Assembly (NCBI GenBank): GCA_028277405.1
Contig: JANQGH010000100.1
Location: forward strand, 62,001-126,000
From: Alphaproteobacteria bacterium
GTDB taxonomy: Bacteria; Pseudomonadota; Alphaproteobacteria; DSM-16000; Inquilinaceae
DNA: 64,000 nt
Reading direction: 5' to 3'
Positions 26,902 to 35,699 of this stretch are shown here, in pieces (positions within the stretch are counted from its first letter, which is position 1; every line of letters starts with the position of its first letter). The notes under the pieces are model-generated. The model searched no databases. It was not told where the DNA came from and worked only from the letters and a program-made list of their open reading frames with translations. The translations under genes and the position numbers were made by a program.

Positions 26902-27489
26902 CTAGATCGTCAGGTCGCCGGCGAGTTCGGCGCGCACCTCTTCGGCCATCACCGTCATGTGCGGATAGTTCGGGTGGGTGATGCCCAGAACGACCCGCTT
27001 GCCCGGCTCGCGAAACTTGGCGGCCTGGTCCGGCGTGAACTTGAAATGCACGAACTGCACGGACGAGGCCTTACCGTCGGCCGTCGTGCGGTCCACGTCC
27101 TGCTCGGCCTCGGCGACGATGGTTTCGCCGTCGATCTCCATCGTCATGGTCTCCTCGACACCGCCCAGCTTGCCCAGCACGGCCTTGCGGCGCATCGGGT
27201 CGTCGATTTCGAACATGACAGTGGCGACCAGCTCGTCGCCCTTGGGGATCAACGGGTTGTAGGCGCTCAACTCATCATCGATCTGTTCGTCGCCGCCGCG
27301 TTCGATGAACAGCATCTCGTGCACCTGCAGCCACATCGTGTCGTAGCTCTCGAAATAGAAGGTTGCGTCCGGGCCGACGGCGACCCGGCGGCGCGCCTTC
27401 ACCGGCATCAACGCCCGGCGCTTGTCGGCGCGCACCTTGCCGTAGGCGTCCATATCCATGATATCGCCGCGCGCAATTTCAGTGTTCAT
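26902..27489 (-). CDS. DUF3501 family protein
   Basis: 195 aa protein matching DUF3501: N-terminal DMDAYGKVRADKRRALMPVKA and the conserved FESYDTMWLQVHEMLFIERGG. Genes of this family are repeatedly found behind a rubrerythrin and an Fe-S oxidoreductase, exactly as here. It starts 45 bases after the Fe-S protein's stop. The link to peroxide or iron stress comes from genome context; no biochemical role is known to me. Confidence 0.9.
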   Translation of the reverse strand: MNTEIARGDIMDMDAYGKVRADKRRALMPVKARRRVAVGPDATFYFESYDTMWLQVHEMLFIERGGDEQIDDELSAYNPLIPKGDELVATVMFEIDDPMRRKAVLGKLGGVEETMTMEIDGETIVAEAEQDVDRTTADGKASSVQFVHFKFTPDQAAKFREPGKRVVLGITHPNYPHMTVMAEEVRAELAGDLTI

Positions 27490-27534
27490 GATCGTCTCTC
27501 ATCTTTCGGGCGCCGGCCCTTCGGCCCGGCGATG

Positions 27535-28875
27535 TCAAAGCTCGATACCGTAGGCGCGGGCGAACAGTTCGATCGGGTGCGGCGCCTCCGCCGGCGTCTT
27601 GCCCTGGTCCATCCGCTCCATGCCCTGCAAGATATGGTCGCCGGCCAGCGGGCATTCGGACGCGATATGGGCGCTGTCGTTTTTCAGCGCCTGACGCACG
27701 ACCGGCTTGCCCACCTTCAAGGCGACCTCGAAATTCTCCTTCATGATGCCCCACGACCCGCCATGGCCGGAGCAGCGCTCGATCGGCTGAACCTTGGTTT
27801 CTGGCAGCAGGCGCAGCATCTCCGTCGCCTTCTGGCCCTTGTTCTGCGCCCTGGCGTGGCAGGCGATGTGAACCGTGACGCCGCCGTCGAGCGGCTGCAG
27901 GCCCTCGGCCAGCCCTTCCTTCTTGGCGATATCGACGACATATTCCGAGACATCGAACGTCGCCTCGGACAAAACCTTCACATCGTCATTGTCCGGCACG
28001 ATCAGCGGCCATTCGAACTTGAGCATCAAGGCGCAGCTCGGCACCAGCGCGATGATGTCGTAGCCCTGGTCGACGTAAGCCCTGAGGTCGGCGGCCACCT
28101 TCGCGGCACTTTCCGCCACCTTGTCGATCTTGCCCTGTTCTAGCTGCGGCATGCCACAGCATCTGGGATACGCGACCTCGGTCTCGACGCCGTTTTTCGC
28201 CAGCACCGCGCGCGTGGCCATGCCGATCGCCGGGTTGTTGTAGTTCACGAAACAGGTGGCGTAGAGCACGGCCTTGCGGCCAAAGGCCGGCGCCTCTTCG
28301 TTCACCTCCGCCGGTTCCTGGGCGCTGCGCACACTGAAGGTGGTGCCGTGAAACTTCGGCAGCCGGGCCTCTTTATGCACATCGGCGACCGACTGCAGGG
28401 TGCTGCGCGTCACGCCGTTGCCGGTCTTCGACGACCAATTGGCCAGCGGCGTGACGAACTGGGCCAGCTTGCCGTTGCGGTCGGTCTTGGTCAGCTGTCG
28501 CGCGCCGAAGGGCACGCCGTTCTTCTTCGCCTCGACCGCGCGGTAGCGCAGCATCAGATGGGGAAAGTCGAGATTGAAGTCGTGCGGCGGAACGTACGGG
28601 CACTTGGTCATGAAGCACATGTCGCACAGCGTGCAGGCCTCCACGACCGGCCCGAAACCGGCGGAATCGACGCTGTCCAGCTCCTCGGTCTCGCTTTCGT
28701 CGATCAGGTCGAACAGGCGCGGAAAGCTGTCGCAGAGGTTAAAACAGCGCCGACAGCCATGGCAGATGTCGAAGATGCGCCGCATCTCGGCATCCAGCGC
28801 GGCCTCGTCGTAGAATTCCGGATCTTGCCAAGCGATCGGATGACGGATCGGCGCGTCGAGGCTGCCTTCGCTCAT
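27535..28875 (-). CDS. Fe-S oxidoreductase, HdrB/GlpC-like
   Basis: 446 aa protein with an N-terminal ferredoxin-like part (CHGCRRCFNLC and CTLCDMCFMTKCP, two [4Fe-4S] clusters) and two CCG-type cysteine-rich domains (RCCGMPQLEQG, then CHARAQNKGQ with CSGHGGSWG). This is the heterodisulfide reductase / glycerol-3-phosphate dehydrogenase C-subunit-like class. With rubrerythrin upstream and DUF3501 downstream it probably passes electrons to a peroxide-reducing system; this is inferred from context. Confidence 0.9.
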   Translation of the reverse strand: MSEGSLDAPIRHPIAWQDPEFYDEAALDAEMRRIFDICHGCRRCFNLCDSFPRLFDLIDESETEELDSVDSAGFGPVVEACTLCDMCFMTKCPYVPPHDFNLDFPHLMLRYRAVEAKKNGVPFGARQLTKTDRNGKLAQFVTPLANWSSKTGNGVTRSTLQSVADVHKEARLPKFHGTTFSVRSAQEPAEVNEEAPAFGRKAVLYATCFVNYNNPAIGMATRAVLAKNGVETEVAYPRCCGMPQLEQGKIDKVAESAAKVAADLRAYVDQGYDIIALVPSCALMLKFEWPLIVPDNDDVKVLSEATFDVSEYVVDIAKKEGLAEGLQPLDGGVTVHIACHARAQNKGQKATEMLRLLPETKVQPIERCSGHGGSWGIMKENFEVALKVGKPVVRQALKNDSAHIASECPLAGDHILQGMERMDQGKTPAEAPHPIELFARAYGIEL

Positions 28876-28961
28876 CGCTTACTCCCCTGCGAGTTCAGTC
28901 TGTGCGTGGTCCGCAGGCGCGTTTGCCCGCATCGCCCGGGCGCCATGATGGCTGGAAACGA

Positions 28962-29049
28962 CGATGGGGACCCGTCGCTTGGCAAGGGCCCCCATCGCAT
29001 GTGACCTGGCAGACCGGATTGCCCGACTGGATCGTCAGCCAATCCGGTC
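28962..29049. repeat. two tandem hairpins in the rubrerythrin / Fe-S gene gap
   Basis: Two inverted repeats lie side by side between the two genes. The first pairs 28962-28973 with 28986-28997 (12 bp, one mismatch, CGATGGGG end). The second pairs 29012-29021 (GACCGGATTG) with 29040-29049 perfectly. Neither is followed by a T run on the minus strand, so they may slow or process the transcript rather than terminate it fully. Confidence 0.6.
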
Positions 29050-29064
29050 CACAAGCCCGTTAGA

Positions 29065-29481
29065 TCAGGCCATGGTCTCCAGGGCCTTTTGGAAACGACC
29101 GGCGTGCGACTTTTCGGCCTTGGCCAGCGTCTCGAACCAATCGGCGATTTCGTCAAACCCTTCGTCGCGCGCCGTGCGCGCCATGCCCGGATACATGTCG
29201 GTGTATTCGTGGGTTTCGCCGGCGATGGCGGCCTTCAGGTTCAAATCCGTGCCGCCAATCGGCTCGCCGGTCGCAGGGTCGCCAACCTCCTCCAGAAACT
29301 CCAGATGGCCGTGGGCATGACCGGTCTCGCCCTCGGCGGTGGACCGGAAGACGGCCGCGACGTCGTTGTAACCCTCGATGTCCGCCTTTTGAGCAAAATA
29401 GAGGTACCGCCGATTCGCCTGACTTTCCCCGGAAAAGGCTTCCTTCAGGTTCTCCTCGGTCTTCGTACCCTTCAACGCCAT
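29065..29481 (-). CDS. rubrerythrin, rubredoxin-less
   Basis: 138 aa four-helix di-iron protein. The ligands are carried by SGESQANRRYLYFA, EGETGHAHGHLEFLEEV, GETHEYTDMYPG and AKAEKSHAGRF, as in rubrerythrin. The C-terminal rubredoxin domain is missing, so electrons must come from a separate donor, plausibly the neighbouring Fe-S protein. The start MALKGTKTEENLKEAF at 29481 is the conserved one. Expected role: reduction of hydrogen peroxide. Confidence 0.93.
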   Translation of the reverse strand: MALKGTKTEENLKEAFSGESQANRRYLYFAQKADIEGYNDVAAVFRSTAEGETGHAHGHLEFLEEVGDPATGEPIGGTDLNLKAAIAGETHEYTDMYPGMARTARDEGFDEIADWFETLAKAEKSHAGRFQKALETMA

Positions 29482-29635
29482 GTCGCTTCTCCAAGATTTT
29501 CGGTGGTCTTGCGGCTGGCGGGGGGACCAGTCGCCATTGGCTGAGGGCCTGGATATGACACCCGCCGGAAAACCTGTCAACGCGATGGAATGGTTCTAGA
29601 CTGGGAAACTAAGCCGCAGCTTTGGAACGGCCGAT

Positions 29636-30076
29636 TCAGCCTTCCCGATCAGCGCCGTCGGCCAGCCTGATGACGATATCGACCCGTTCGATGGCGGCGC
29701 CGTCGGGCGGTTCCGGCAGCCCTTCGACGCGAATCGACGCACCGTCGATATCCGTCAGCTCGCCGCTGCCTGAGTGGAAGAAATGGTGGTGGTTGGCCAC
29801 GTTCGTGTCGAAGTAGGACCGCCCGGCGCCGACAACCACCTCGCGCAGCAGGCCGGCGCGGGTGAACTGGTTCAGGGTATTGTAGACCGTCGCCAGCGAG
29901 ACCGGCCGGCGGGCCGCCTGCACCTCGCTGTGAAGCTGTTCGGCGGTCACATGGCGGTCGCCGCCCTCGAACAGCAGCCTGGCCAGCGCCATGCGCTGTT
30001 GGGTCGGTCGCAAGCCCGCGCTTTGCAGGCGTTCGACAATCTGCCGGTAGGGGCGGCGTTCCGTCATTTGAAACAT
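29636..30076 (-). CDS. irr: iron response regulator Irr (Fur family)
   Basis: 146 aa from ATG 30076 (143 aa from ATG 30067). The DNA-binding region PTQQRMALARLLFEGGDRHVTAEQLHSE and SLATVYNTLNQFTRAGLL are Fur-like, and the ANHHHFFHSGSGEL segment carries the His cluster tied to heme and metal sensing in Irr. It lacks the CxxC zinc pairs of Fur. The irr-fabA divergent arrangement is conserved in alphaproteobacteria. The nearby rubrerythrin cluster is a likely target. Confidence 0.9.
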   Translation of the reverse strand: MFQMTERRPYRQIVERLQSAGLRPTQQRMALARLLFEGGDRHVTAEQLHSEVQAARRPVSLATVYNTLNQFTRAGLLREVVVGAGRSYFDTNVANHHHFFHSGSGELTDIDGASIRVEGLPEPPDGAAIERVDIVIRLADGADREG

Positions 30077-30272
30077 ATGGCCCAAAAGAATCGGGATTTG
30101 AAGGGATTTGGTCGATGCGCGGCCAAACTGACGCGCCGCCAGGGGCCGATTGGTCACCCCCGTTTCGCCCTTGTCTGAGTGCGCAAAACCGCTAGAGTCG
30201 CGCGCGAATGATCGCTTTGGCCGCGCCCGGCCTCTCAAGAACGCCCCTAGACGACGACGTGACGGAAATTCA

Positions 30273-30788
30273 GTGACCGGTCAGAATAGCTACACCTACG
30301 AAGACCTGCTGCGCTGCGCGCATGGCGAGCTGTTCGGCCCCAACAATGCACGGCTACCCCTGCCGCCGATGCTGATGGTCGATCGGATCACCCACATCTC
30401 GGCCGAAGGCGGCGCCTACGGCAAGGGCGAGTTGGTGGCGGAATTCGACCTCAAGCCAGACCTTTGGTTCTTCAAGTGCCATTTCGAATCCGACCCGATC
30501 ATGCCGGGGTGCCTGGGGCTCGATGCGTTGTGGCAGCTTTTGGGCTTCTACCTCGGCTGGACGGGTGCGCCGGGCCGCGGCCGTGCCATTTCCACCGGCG
30601 AGGTCAAGTTCAGCGGCGAGGTCTTGCCGACGGCCAAGCTTGCGACCTATCGTCTGGACATCAGGCGCGTCGTGAACCGCCGCCTGGTTTTAGGAATCGC
30701 CGACGGCTCGATGGTGGTCGACGGAGAACCCATGTATGAGGCCAAGGATCTGCGCGTCGGCCTGTTTACCCGGCCCGACGACAGTTGA
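30273..30788 (+). CDS. fabA: 3-hydroxydecanoyl-ACP dehydratase/isomerase
   Basis: 171 aa hotdog enzyme that introduces the cis double bond in unsaturated fatty acid synthesis. The catalytic His is in WFFKCHFESDPIMPGCLG and the catalytic Asp in LGLDALWQLLGFYLGW. GTG 30273 (VTGQNSYTYEDLL) is preferred over the longer open frame, whose extra 41 residues lack family similarity. It opens the fabA-fabB-fabI operon. Confidence 0.96.
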   Translation: MTGQNSYTYEDLLRCAHGELFGPNNARLPLPPMLMVDRITHISAEGGAYGKGELVAEFDLKPDLWFFKCHFESDPIMPGCLGLDALWQLLGFYLGWTGAPGRGRAISTGEVKFSGEVLPTAKLATYRLDIRRVVNRRLVLGIADGSMVVDGEPMYEAKDLRVGLFTRPDDS

Positions 30789-30845
30789 CATCGAACAGCC
30801 GTCCACGCAGACGGCAGTAGAACCGCGAGTGGGTGAGGCCAGAAG

Positions 30846-32063
30846 ATGAGACGCGTCGTCGTCACCGGCCTGGGTATCGTCAGCAGCATCGGCAACAACG
30901 CCGATGAGGCCCTGGCCAGCCTGCGCGAAGGCCGGTCCGGCATCGTCGCCTGCGAAACCTATAAGGAGATGGGGTTTCGCAGCCACATTCATGGCTCGAT
31001 CAAGCTGAATGTCGAGGACCATATCGACCGCAAGCTGCGCCGCTTTATGGGCGATGGCGCGGCCTACAATTACATCGCCATGGAACAGGCCATCGCCGAT
31101 GCGGGCCTGGAGGCGAACGAGATCTCGCACGAACGCACGGGCCTGATCATGGGCTCGGGCGGGCCGTCGACCTCCAACCTGGTGGCCGCCGCCGACATCG
31201 CGCGGGAGAAGAGCCCGAAAAAGGTCGGCCCCTACATGGTGCCGCGCTGCATGTCGTCGACGACATCGGCGACCCTGGCCACGCCGTTCAAGATCCTGGG
31301 CGTGAACTACTCGATCAGTTCCGCCTGCTCCACCAGCGCCCACTGCATCGGCAACGGCGCGGAGATGATCCAATGGGGCAAGCAGGACATCGTCTTCGCT
31401 GGCGGCGGTGAGGAACTGCACTGGACGCTGACCGTGCTGTTCGACGCCATGGGCGCGTTGTCATCGAAGTACAACGACACGCCGGAACGCGCCTCGCGCG
31501 CCTACGATGCCGATCGCGACGGCTTCGTGATCTCGGGCGGCGGCGGGGTCGTGGTGCTGGAGGAGCTTGAGCACGCGAAAGCGCGCGGCGCGAAGATCTA
31601 TGGCGAGCTGGTCGGCTACGGCGCCACCTCCGACGGTTACGACATGGTCCAGCCATCCGGCGAGGGCGCGGTTCGCTGCATGCGCCAGGCCATGGCGCCG
31701 CTGGACGTACCGATCGACTACATCAACACCCACGGCACCTCTACGCCGGTGGGCGACACCAGCGAACTGGTCGCGATCAAGGAAACGTTCGGCGACAAGG
31801 TGCCGATGTTGAGTTCGACGAAGTCCCTGGCCGGCCATTCGCAAGGCGCCACCGGGGTGCAAGAGGTCATCTACTCGCTGTTGATGCTGGACAACGACTT
31901 CGTCGCCGCGTCGGCCAACATCGAGACGTTGGACCCGGACGCGGAGGGCATGAACATCGTGACCGAGCGTCGGGACAATGCCGGCCTGACCTGCGTCATG
32001 TCCAACAGCTTCGGCTTTGGCGGCACCAACGCCTGCCTCGTCTTCAAAAAACTCGCGGAGTAG
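30846..32063 (+). CDS. fabB: 3-oxoacyl-ACP synthase I
   Basis: 405 aa condensing enzyme that elongates the unsaturated acyl-ACP made by FabA. The catalytic Cys is in SSACSTSAHCIG and the two His in INTHGTSTPVGD and SLAGHSQGATG. It lies 57 bases after fabA and 4 before the TTG start of fabI. Confidence 0.97.
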   Translation: MRRVVVTGLGIVSSIGNNADEALASLREGRSGIVACETYKEMGFRSHIHGSIKLNVEDHIDRKLRRFMGDGAAYNYIAMEQAIADAGLEANEISHERTGLIMGSGGPSTSNLVAAADIAREKSPKKVGPYMVPRCMSSTTSATLATPFKILGVNYSISSACSTSAHCIGNGAEMIQWGKQDIVFAGGGEELHWTLTVLFDAMGALSSKYNDTPERASRAYDADRDGFVISGGGGVVVLEELEHAKARGAKIYGELVGYGATSDGYDMVQPSGEGAVRCMRQAMAPLDVPIDYINTHGTSTPVGDTSELVAIKETFGDKVPMLSSTKSLAGHSQGATGVQEVIYSLLMLDNDFVAASANIETLDPDAEGMNIVTERRDNAGLTCVMSNSFGFGGTNACLVFKKLAE

Positions 32064-32067
32064 GTTC

Positions 32068-32853
32068 TTGAGTTCGGGATTGCTGGCCGGCAAGCGCGGC
32101 CTGGTTTTGGGCGTCGCCAACGGCCATTCGATCGCCTGGCATATCGCATCCGCCGCACGCGAACACGGCGCGGAACTGGCCTTCACCTATCAGTTCGAGG
32201 CGCTGCGCAAGCGCGTGGAGCCCTTGGCCGAAAGCGTCGGCTCTTCCATCGTCCTGCCGTGCGATGTCGAGGACCCGGCGAGCATGGATGCTGTCTTCGA
32301 CCGCCTGCGCGAGCATTGGGACCGGCTCGACTTTCTGGTCCATTGCGTGGCGTTTTCCGACAAGGATGAGTTGAAGGGGAGGTATCTCGACACCTCGCTC
32401 GACAACTTTCAGCTCACCATGCGGGTGTCCTGCTATTCGTTCACCGCGCTTGCCCAGCGCGCGACAGCCATGATGACGGAGGGCGGCAGCCTGCTGACGC
32501 TGACCTATCTGGGCGCGGAACGCGTCGTGCCGAACTACAATGTCATGGGCGTCGCCAAGGCCGCGCTGGAGGCCAGCGTGCGCTATCTGGCCTCGGACCT
32601 GGGTCCGGACGGTATCCGCGTGAACGCCCTGTCGGCCGGCCCCATGCGCACGCTGGCCGGCAGCGCCGTCGCGGATGCGCGCTACGTCTATCGCCACAGC
32701 GAAGCCGCATCGCCCCTGGGACACAATACGACGGCCGAAGAAGTGGGCGGCGCCGCCGTCTATTTGCTGAGCCCCTTGTCCGGCGCGGTCACCGGCGAGG
32801 TGCACCATGTCGACAGCGGTTTCCACACGATCGGCATTCCCCGGCCCCGCTAA
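32068..32853 (+). CDS. fabI: enoyl-ACP reductase (FabI type)
   Basis: 261 aa NADH-dependent reductase of the last step of fatty acid elongation. The start is taken as TTG 32068 (LSSGLLAGKRGLVLGVANGH), because the upstream frame is inside fabB. The glycine-rich GVANGHSIAW motif and the catalytic Tyr-x6-Lys in PNYNVMGVAKAAL are complete. It closes the fabA-fabB-fabI set. Confidence 0.94.
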   Translation: MSSGLLAGKRGLVLGVANGHSIAWHIASAAREHGAELAFTYQFEALRKRVEPLAESVGSSIVLPCDVEDPASMDAVFDRLREHWDRLDFLVHCVAFSDKDELKGRYLDTSLDNFQLTMRVSCYSFTALAQRATAMMTEGGSLLTLTYLGAERVVPNYNVMGVAKAALEASVRYLASDLGPDGIRVNALSAGPMRTLAGSAVADARYVYRHSEAASPLGHNTTAEEVGGAAVYLLSPLSGAVTGEVHHVDSGFHTIGIPRPR

Positions 32854-33004
32854 CCCGCCGCCCCCGCCCAAGCAGCAAATGCCGGTCTGACCTGCCGAAA
32901 TTGCAAGCACCGGCTCAAGAGATCATCCCCAGATTCCAGCCATTCGAGACCAACAATCGAAGAGGATGCCAATCCGGGTGTCCTAACGTCTGGAGTTTAT
33001 TGAG

Positions 33005-33160
33005 ATGAGCATGATGCAGTACGCCCCGTGGAAGGGCATTGTTTTGACATTGGCGCCGTTGCTGCCCGCCAGCTATCTGCTGGGCCCGGTTGCCGGACAG
33101 GGCGTGGCCTTTGCCGCCGCCGGTGCGGCAATGATCTGGGCCATCAGCCGACGCGTCTGA
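33005..33160 (+). CDS. small hydrophobic membrane protein, unknown
   Basis: 51 aa open frame starting MSMMQYAPWKGIVLTLAPL, with two hydrophobic stretches that could span the membrane twice and a basic end ISRRV. GGAG is found about 10 bases upstream of the ATG. It is too short to recognise a family; coding is supported by the ribosome binding site and by the amino acid pattern only. Confidence 0.5.
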   Translation: MSMMQYAPWKGIVLTLAPLLPASYLLGPVAGQGVAFAAAGAAMIWAISRRV

Positions 33161-33180
33161 ACGCCGCAAAGCGGCCCTAC

Positions 33181-33224
33181 GGCGCCTCTATCGCCAAACC
33201 CCGCGCTTCGTGTATAGAGGCGCC
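33181..33224 (+). promoter_or_regulatory. 11-bp hairpin over the ftsY ribosome binding site
   Basis: GGCGCCTCTAT at 33181-33191 is repeated inverted and perfect as ATAGAGGCGCC at 33214-33224, with a 22-base loop. The right arm contains the only purine-rich ribosome binding sequence (AGAGG) and ends one base before the ftsY ATG. Folding of the mRNA would hide the start site. Confidence 0.65.
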
Positions 33225-33225
33225 C

Positions 33226-34200
33226 ATGTCAACACCCGATACAGTTTCCGACCCGGCCGCCGAGGCCGGCGCGCCCAAGCGCAAGGGCTGGTTCGCGCGC
33301 CTGCGCGACGGCCTGTCGCGCTCGTCTGAGCGTCTCACCGACGGCATCACCGGCATCTTCACCAAGCGCAAGCTGGACGACGAGGCGCTGGAGGAGTTGG
33401 AGGAGCTGCTGATCAGTGCCGATCTCGGCCCCGCCACGGCAGCCAAGCTGACCGCCGACCTTGCGCAGGGCCGCTTCGACAAGGAGGTCACGGCCGAAGA
33501 GGTGCGCAGCCACCTGGCCGAAGCCGTCGCCAAGATCTTAGAGCCTGCGGCGGTTGCCCTGACACCGGACCGGTCGGCACAGCCCTTCACCGTTCTGGTG
33601 GTCGGGGTCAACGGCGCGGGCAAGACGACGACCATCGGCAAGCTGGCCGATCAATGGCGCGGCGATGGCCTGTCCGTCATGGTCGCCGCCGGCGATACCT
33701 TCCGGGCCGCGGCCATCGGTCAGCTCAAGGTCTGGGCCGAACGGGCCGGGGTTCCGATCGTCGCGGGCGAACCGGGCGCCGATGCCGCCGGCCTTTCGTT
33801 TGACGCGCTGGCGAGGGCGAAACGGGAAGGCAGCGACATCCTGCTGATCGACACGGCCGGCCGGCTGCAGAACAAAGACAGCCTGATGGCCGAGCTGCAG
33901 AAGATCATTCGTGTTCTGAAGAAACAGGACGAAGCGGCCCCCCACGCGGTGCTGCTGGTGCTGGACGCGACCACCGGCCAGAACGCCAAGAACCAGGTCG
34001 AGGTGTTCCGCAACATGGTCCAGGTCACCGGTCTGGTCGTCACCAAGCTGGATGGATCGGCGCGCGGCGGCGTGCTCGTCGCCTTGGCGGAGGGCTTCGG
34101 TCTGCCGGTCCATGCCGTCGGCGTCGGTGAGGGCATCGACGATTTGCGGCCCTTCGATCCCAAGCAGTTTGCCCGCTCCCTGATGGGGCTGGAAGCCTGA
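33226..34200 (+). CDS. ftsY: signal recognition particle receptor FtsY
   Basis: 324 aa SRP GTPase that receives ribosome-SRP complexes at the inner membrane. An N-terminal variable part is followed by the helical N domain and the GTPase G domain with GVNGAGKTTTIGKLA, the AAGDTFRAAAIGQL insert motif, IDTAGRLQNKDSLM and TKLDGSARGG. ATG 33226 replaces the longer open frame because the latter runs through the small membrane ORF and a hairpin. Its stop overlaps the ATG of the next gene by one base. Confidence 0.96.
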   Translation: MSTPDTVSDPAAEAGAPKRKGWFARLRDGLSRSSERLTDGITGIFTKRKLDDEALEELEELLISADLGPATAAKLTADLAQGRFDKEVTAEEVRSHLAEAVAKILEPAAVALTPDRSAQPFTVLVVGVNGAGKTTTIGKLADQWRGDGLSVMVAAGDTFRAAAIGQLKVWAERAGVPIVAGEPGADAAGLSFDALARAKREGSDILLIDTAGRLQNKDSLMAELQKIIRVLKKQDEAAPHAVLLVLDATTGQNAKNQVEVFRNMVQVTGLVVTKLDGSARGGVLVALAEGFGLPVHAVGVGEGIDDLRPFDPKQFARSLMGLEA

Positions 34201-35699
34201 TGGACCCGCGCGTGGCCGAACGGCTTGAGGTTGAGCGGGGTGCGGTCCATCCGCCGCAGAACTTCGATGACCCCGACCTCGCCTATGAACACATCGCCCA
34301 ACTCTACGAGGAGGCGACCGCGTTCCTGCGCCAGCGCTTTCAGGCCATGGCAAGGGGCGAGACCTTGGACCGGCCCGTGCGCGCCTGTTATCCCTATGTC
34401 GGCATGTCGACCGACACGTTCACGGGCGTCGACACCAGGCTGGCCTACGGCTTCGTCGACGAGCCTGGGACCTACCGAACCACGCTAACCCGTCCCGATC
34501 TGTTCAAGTCCTATCTGCGCCACCAGTTGCATCAGCTCGTGCGCAACCACGGCGTCCCGTTGGAGGTCGGCACCAGCGAGTCGCCGATCCCCGTTCACTT
34601 CGCGTTCCCGGACGGCCTGCATGTCGAGGGCGATTTGGCGCCGGAACATCTGGCCCTGCTGCGCGACCGGTTCGACGTGCCCGACCTGACGGCCGTCGAT
34701 GACGAAATCGTCAACTCGACTTACGAAGTCCACAGCGGCAAGCCGGCGCCCCTGTCCCTGTTCACCGCCCCGCGCGTCGACTACAGCCTGCACCGGCTGA
34801 AACACTACACCGCAACCGGCTGCGACCATTTTCAGAACTTCGTCCTGTTCACCAACTATCAGTTCTACATCGACGAGTTCGTGCGCTACGGCCATGCGCT
34901 GATGGCGGCGGGTGACGAGACGTACGACTGTATCGTCGAGCCCGGAAACGCGATCACCTGGAACAAGCGCCTGGGCAAGGACCCGGAAGGCGCCGTGGCC
35001 CAAAGGCTGCCGCAGATGCCGGCCTATCACCTGAAGCGGCCCAAGCATGGCGGCATCTCGATGGTGAATATCGGGGTCGGACCGTCCAACGCGAAGACCA
35101 TCAGCGACCATATCGCCGTGCTGCGCCCCCATGCCTGGATCATGCTGGGCCACTGCGCCGGGCTGCGAAACAGCCAGAAGCTGGGCGACTATGTGCTCGC
35201 CCACGGCTATGTGCGTGAAGACAATGTGCTGAACGCCGACCTGCCCACCTGGGTGCCGGTGCCGCCGCTGGCGGAGGTGCAAATCGCGCTCGAACAGGCG
35301 GTCAGCGAGGTGACGAACCTGTCCGGCTGGCAGCTGAAGCGGGTCATGCGCACGGGCACCGTGGCGACGATCGACAACCGCAACTGGGAACTGCGCGATC
35401 AACGGGAGCTGACTCAGCGTTTCTCGCAATCCCGCGCCATCGCGCTCGACATGGAGAGCGCGACGGTCGCCGCCAACGGCTTCCGCTTTCGCGTCCCTTA
35501 CGGCACGCTGTTGTGCGTGTCCGACAAGCCCCTGCATGGCGAGATCAAGCTGCCCGGCATGGCCAACGAGTTTTACAAGACCCAGGTGGGCCAGCATCTT
35601 CAGATCGGCATCTCGGCGCTGGAAAAGCTCAGCGCCTTGCCGCCGGAACAATTGCACAGCCGAAAGCTGCGCAGCTTTTCGGAGCCCGCCTTCCAATGA
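34200..35699 (+). CDS. amn: AMP nucleosidase
   Basis: 499 aa enzyme cleaving AMP to adenine and ribose 5-phosphate. The N-terminal ~180 residues form the AMP-nucleosidase-specific regulatory domain (RPVRACYPYVGMSTDTF), and the C-terminal part is a nucleoside phosphorylase fold, with VNIGVGPSNAKTISDHI, ALDMESATVAANGF and LLCVSDKPLHGEIK. It starts at the ftsY stop and overlaps yciB by 4 bases, so it is translated from an ftsY-amn-yciB message. Confidence 0.92.
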   Translation: MDPRVAERLEVERGAVHPPQNFDDPDLAYEHIAQLYEEATAFLRQRFQAMARGETLDRPVRACYPYVGMSTDTFTGVDTRLAYGFVDEPGTYRTTLTRPDLFKSYLRHQLHQLVRNHGVPLEVGTSESPIPVHFAFPDGLHVEGDLAPEHLALLRDRFDVPDLTAVDDEIVNSTYEVHSGKPAPLSLFTAPRVDYSLHRLKHYTATGCDHFQNFVLFTNYQFYIDEFVRYGHALMAAGDETYDCIVEPGNAITWNKRLGKDPEGAVAQRLPQMPAYHLKRPKHGGISMVNIGVGPSNAKTISDHIAVLRPHAWIMLGHCAGLRNSQKLGDYVLAHGYVREDNVLNADLPTWVPVPPLAEVQIALEQAVSEVTNLSGWQLKRVMRTGTVATIDNRNWELRDQRELTQRFSQSRAIALDMESATVAANGFRFRVPYGTLLCVSDKPLHGEIKLPGMANEFYKTQVGQHLQIGISALEKLSALPPEQLHSRKLRSFSEPAFQ

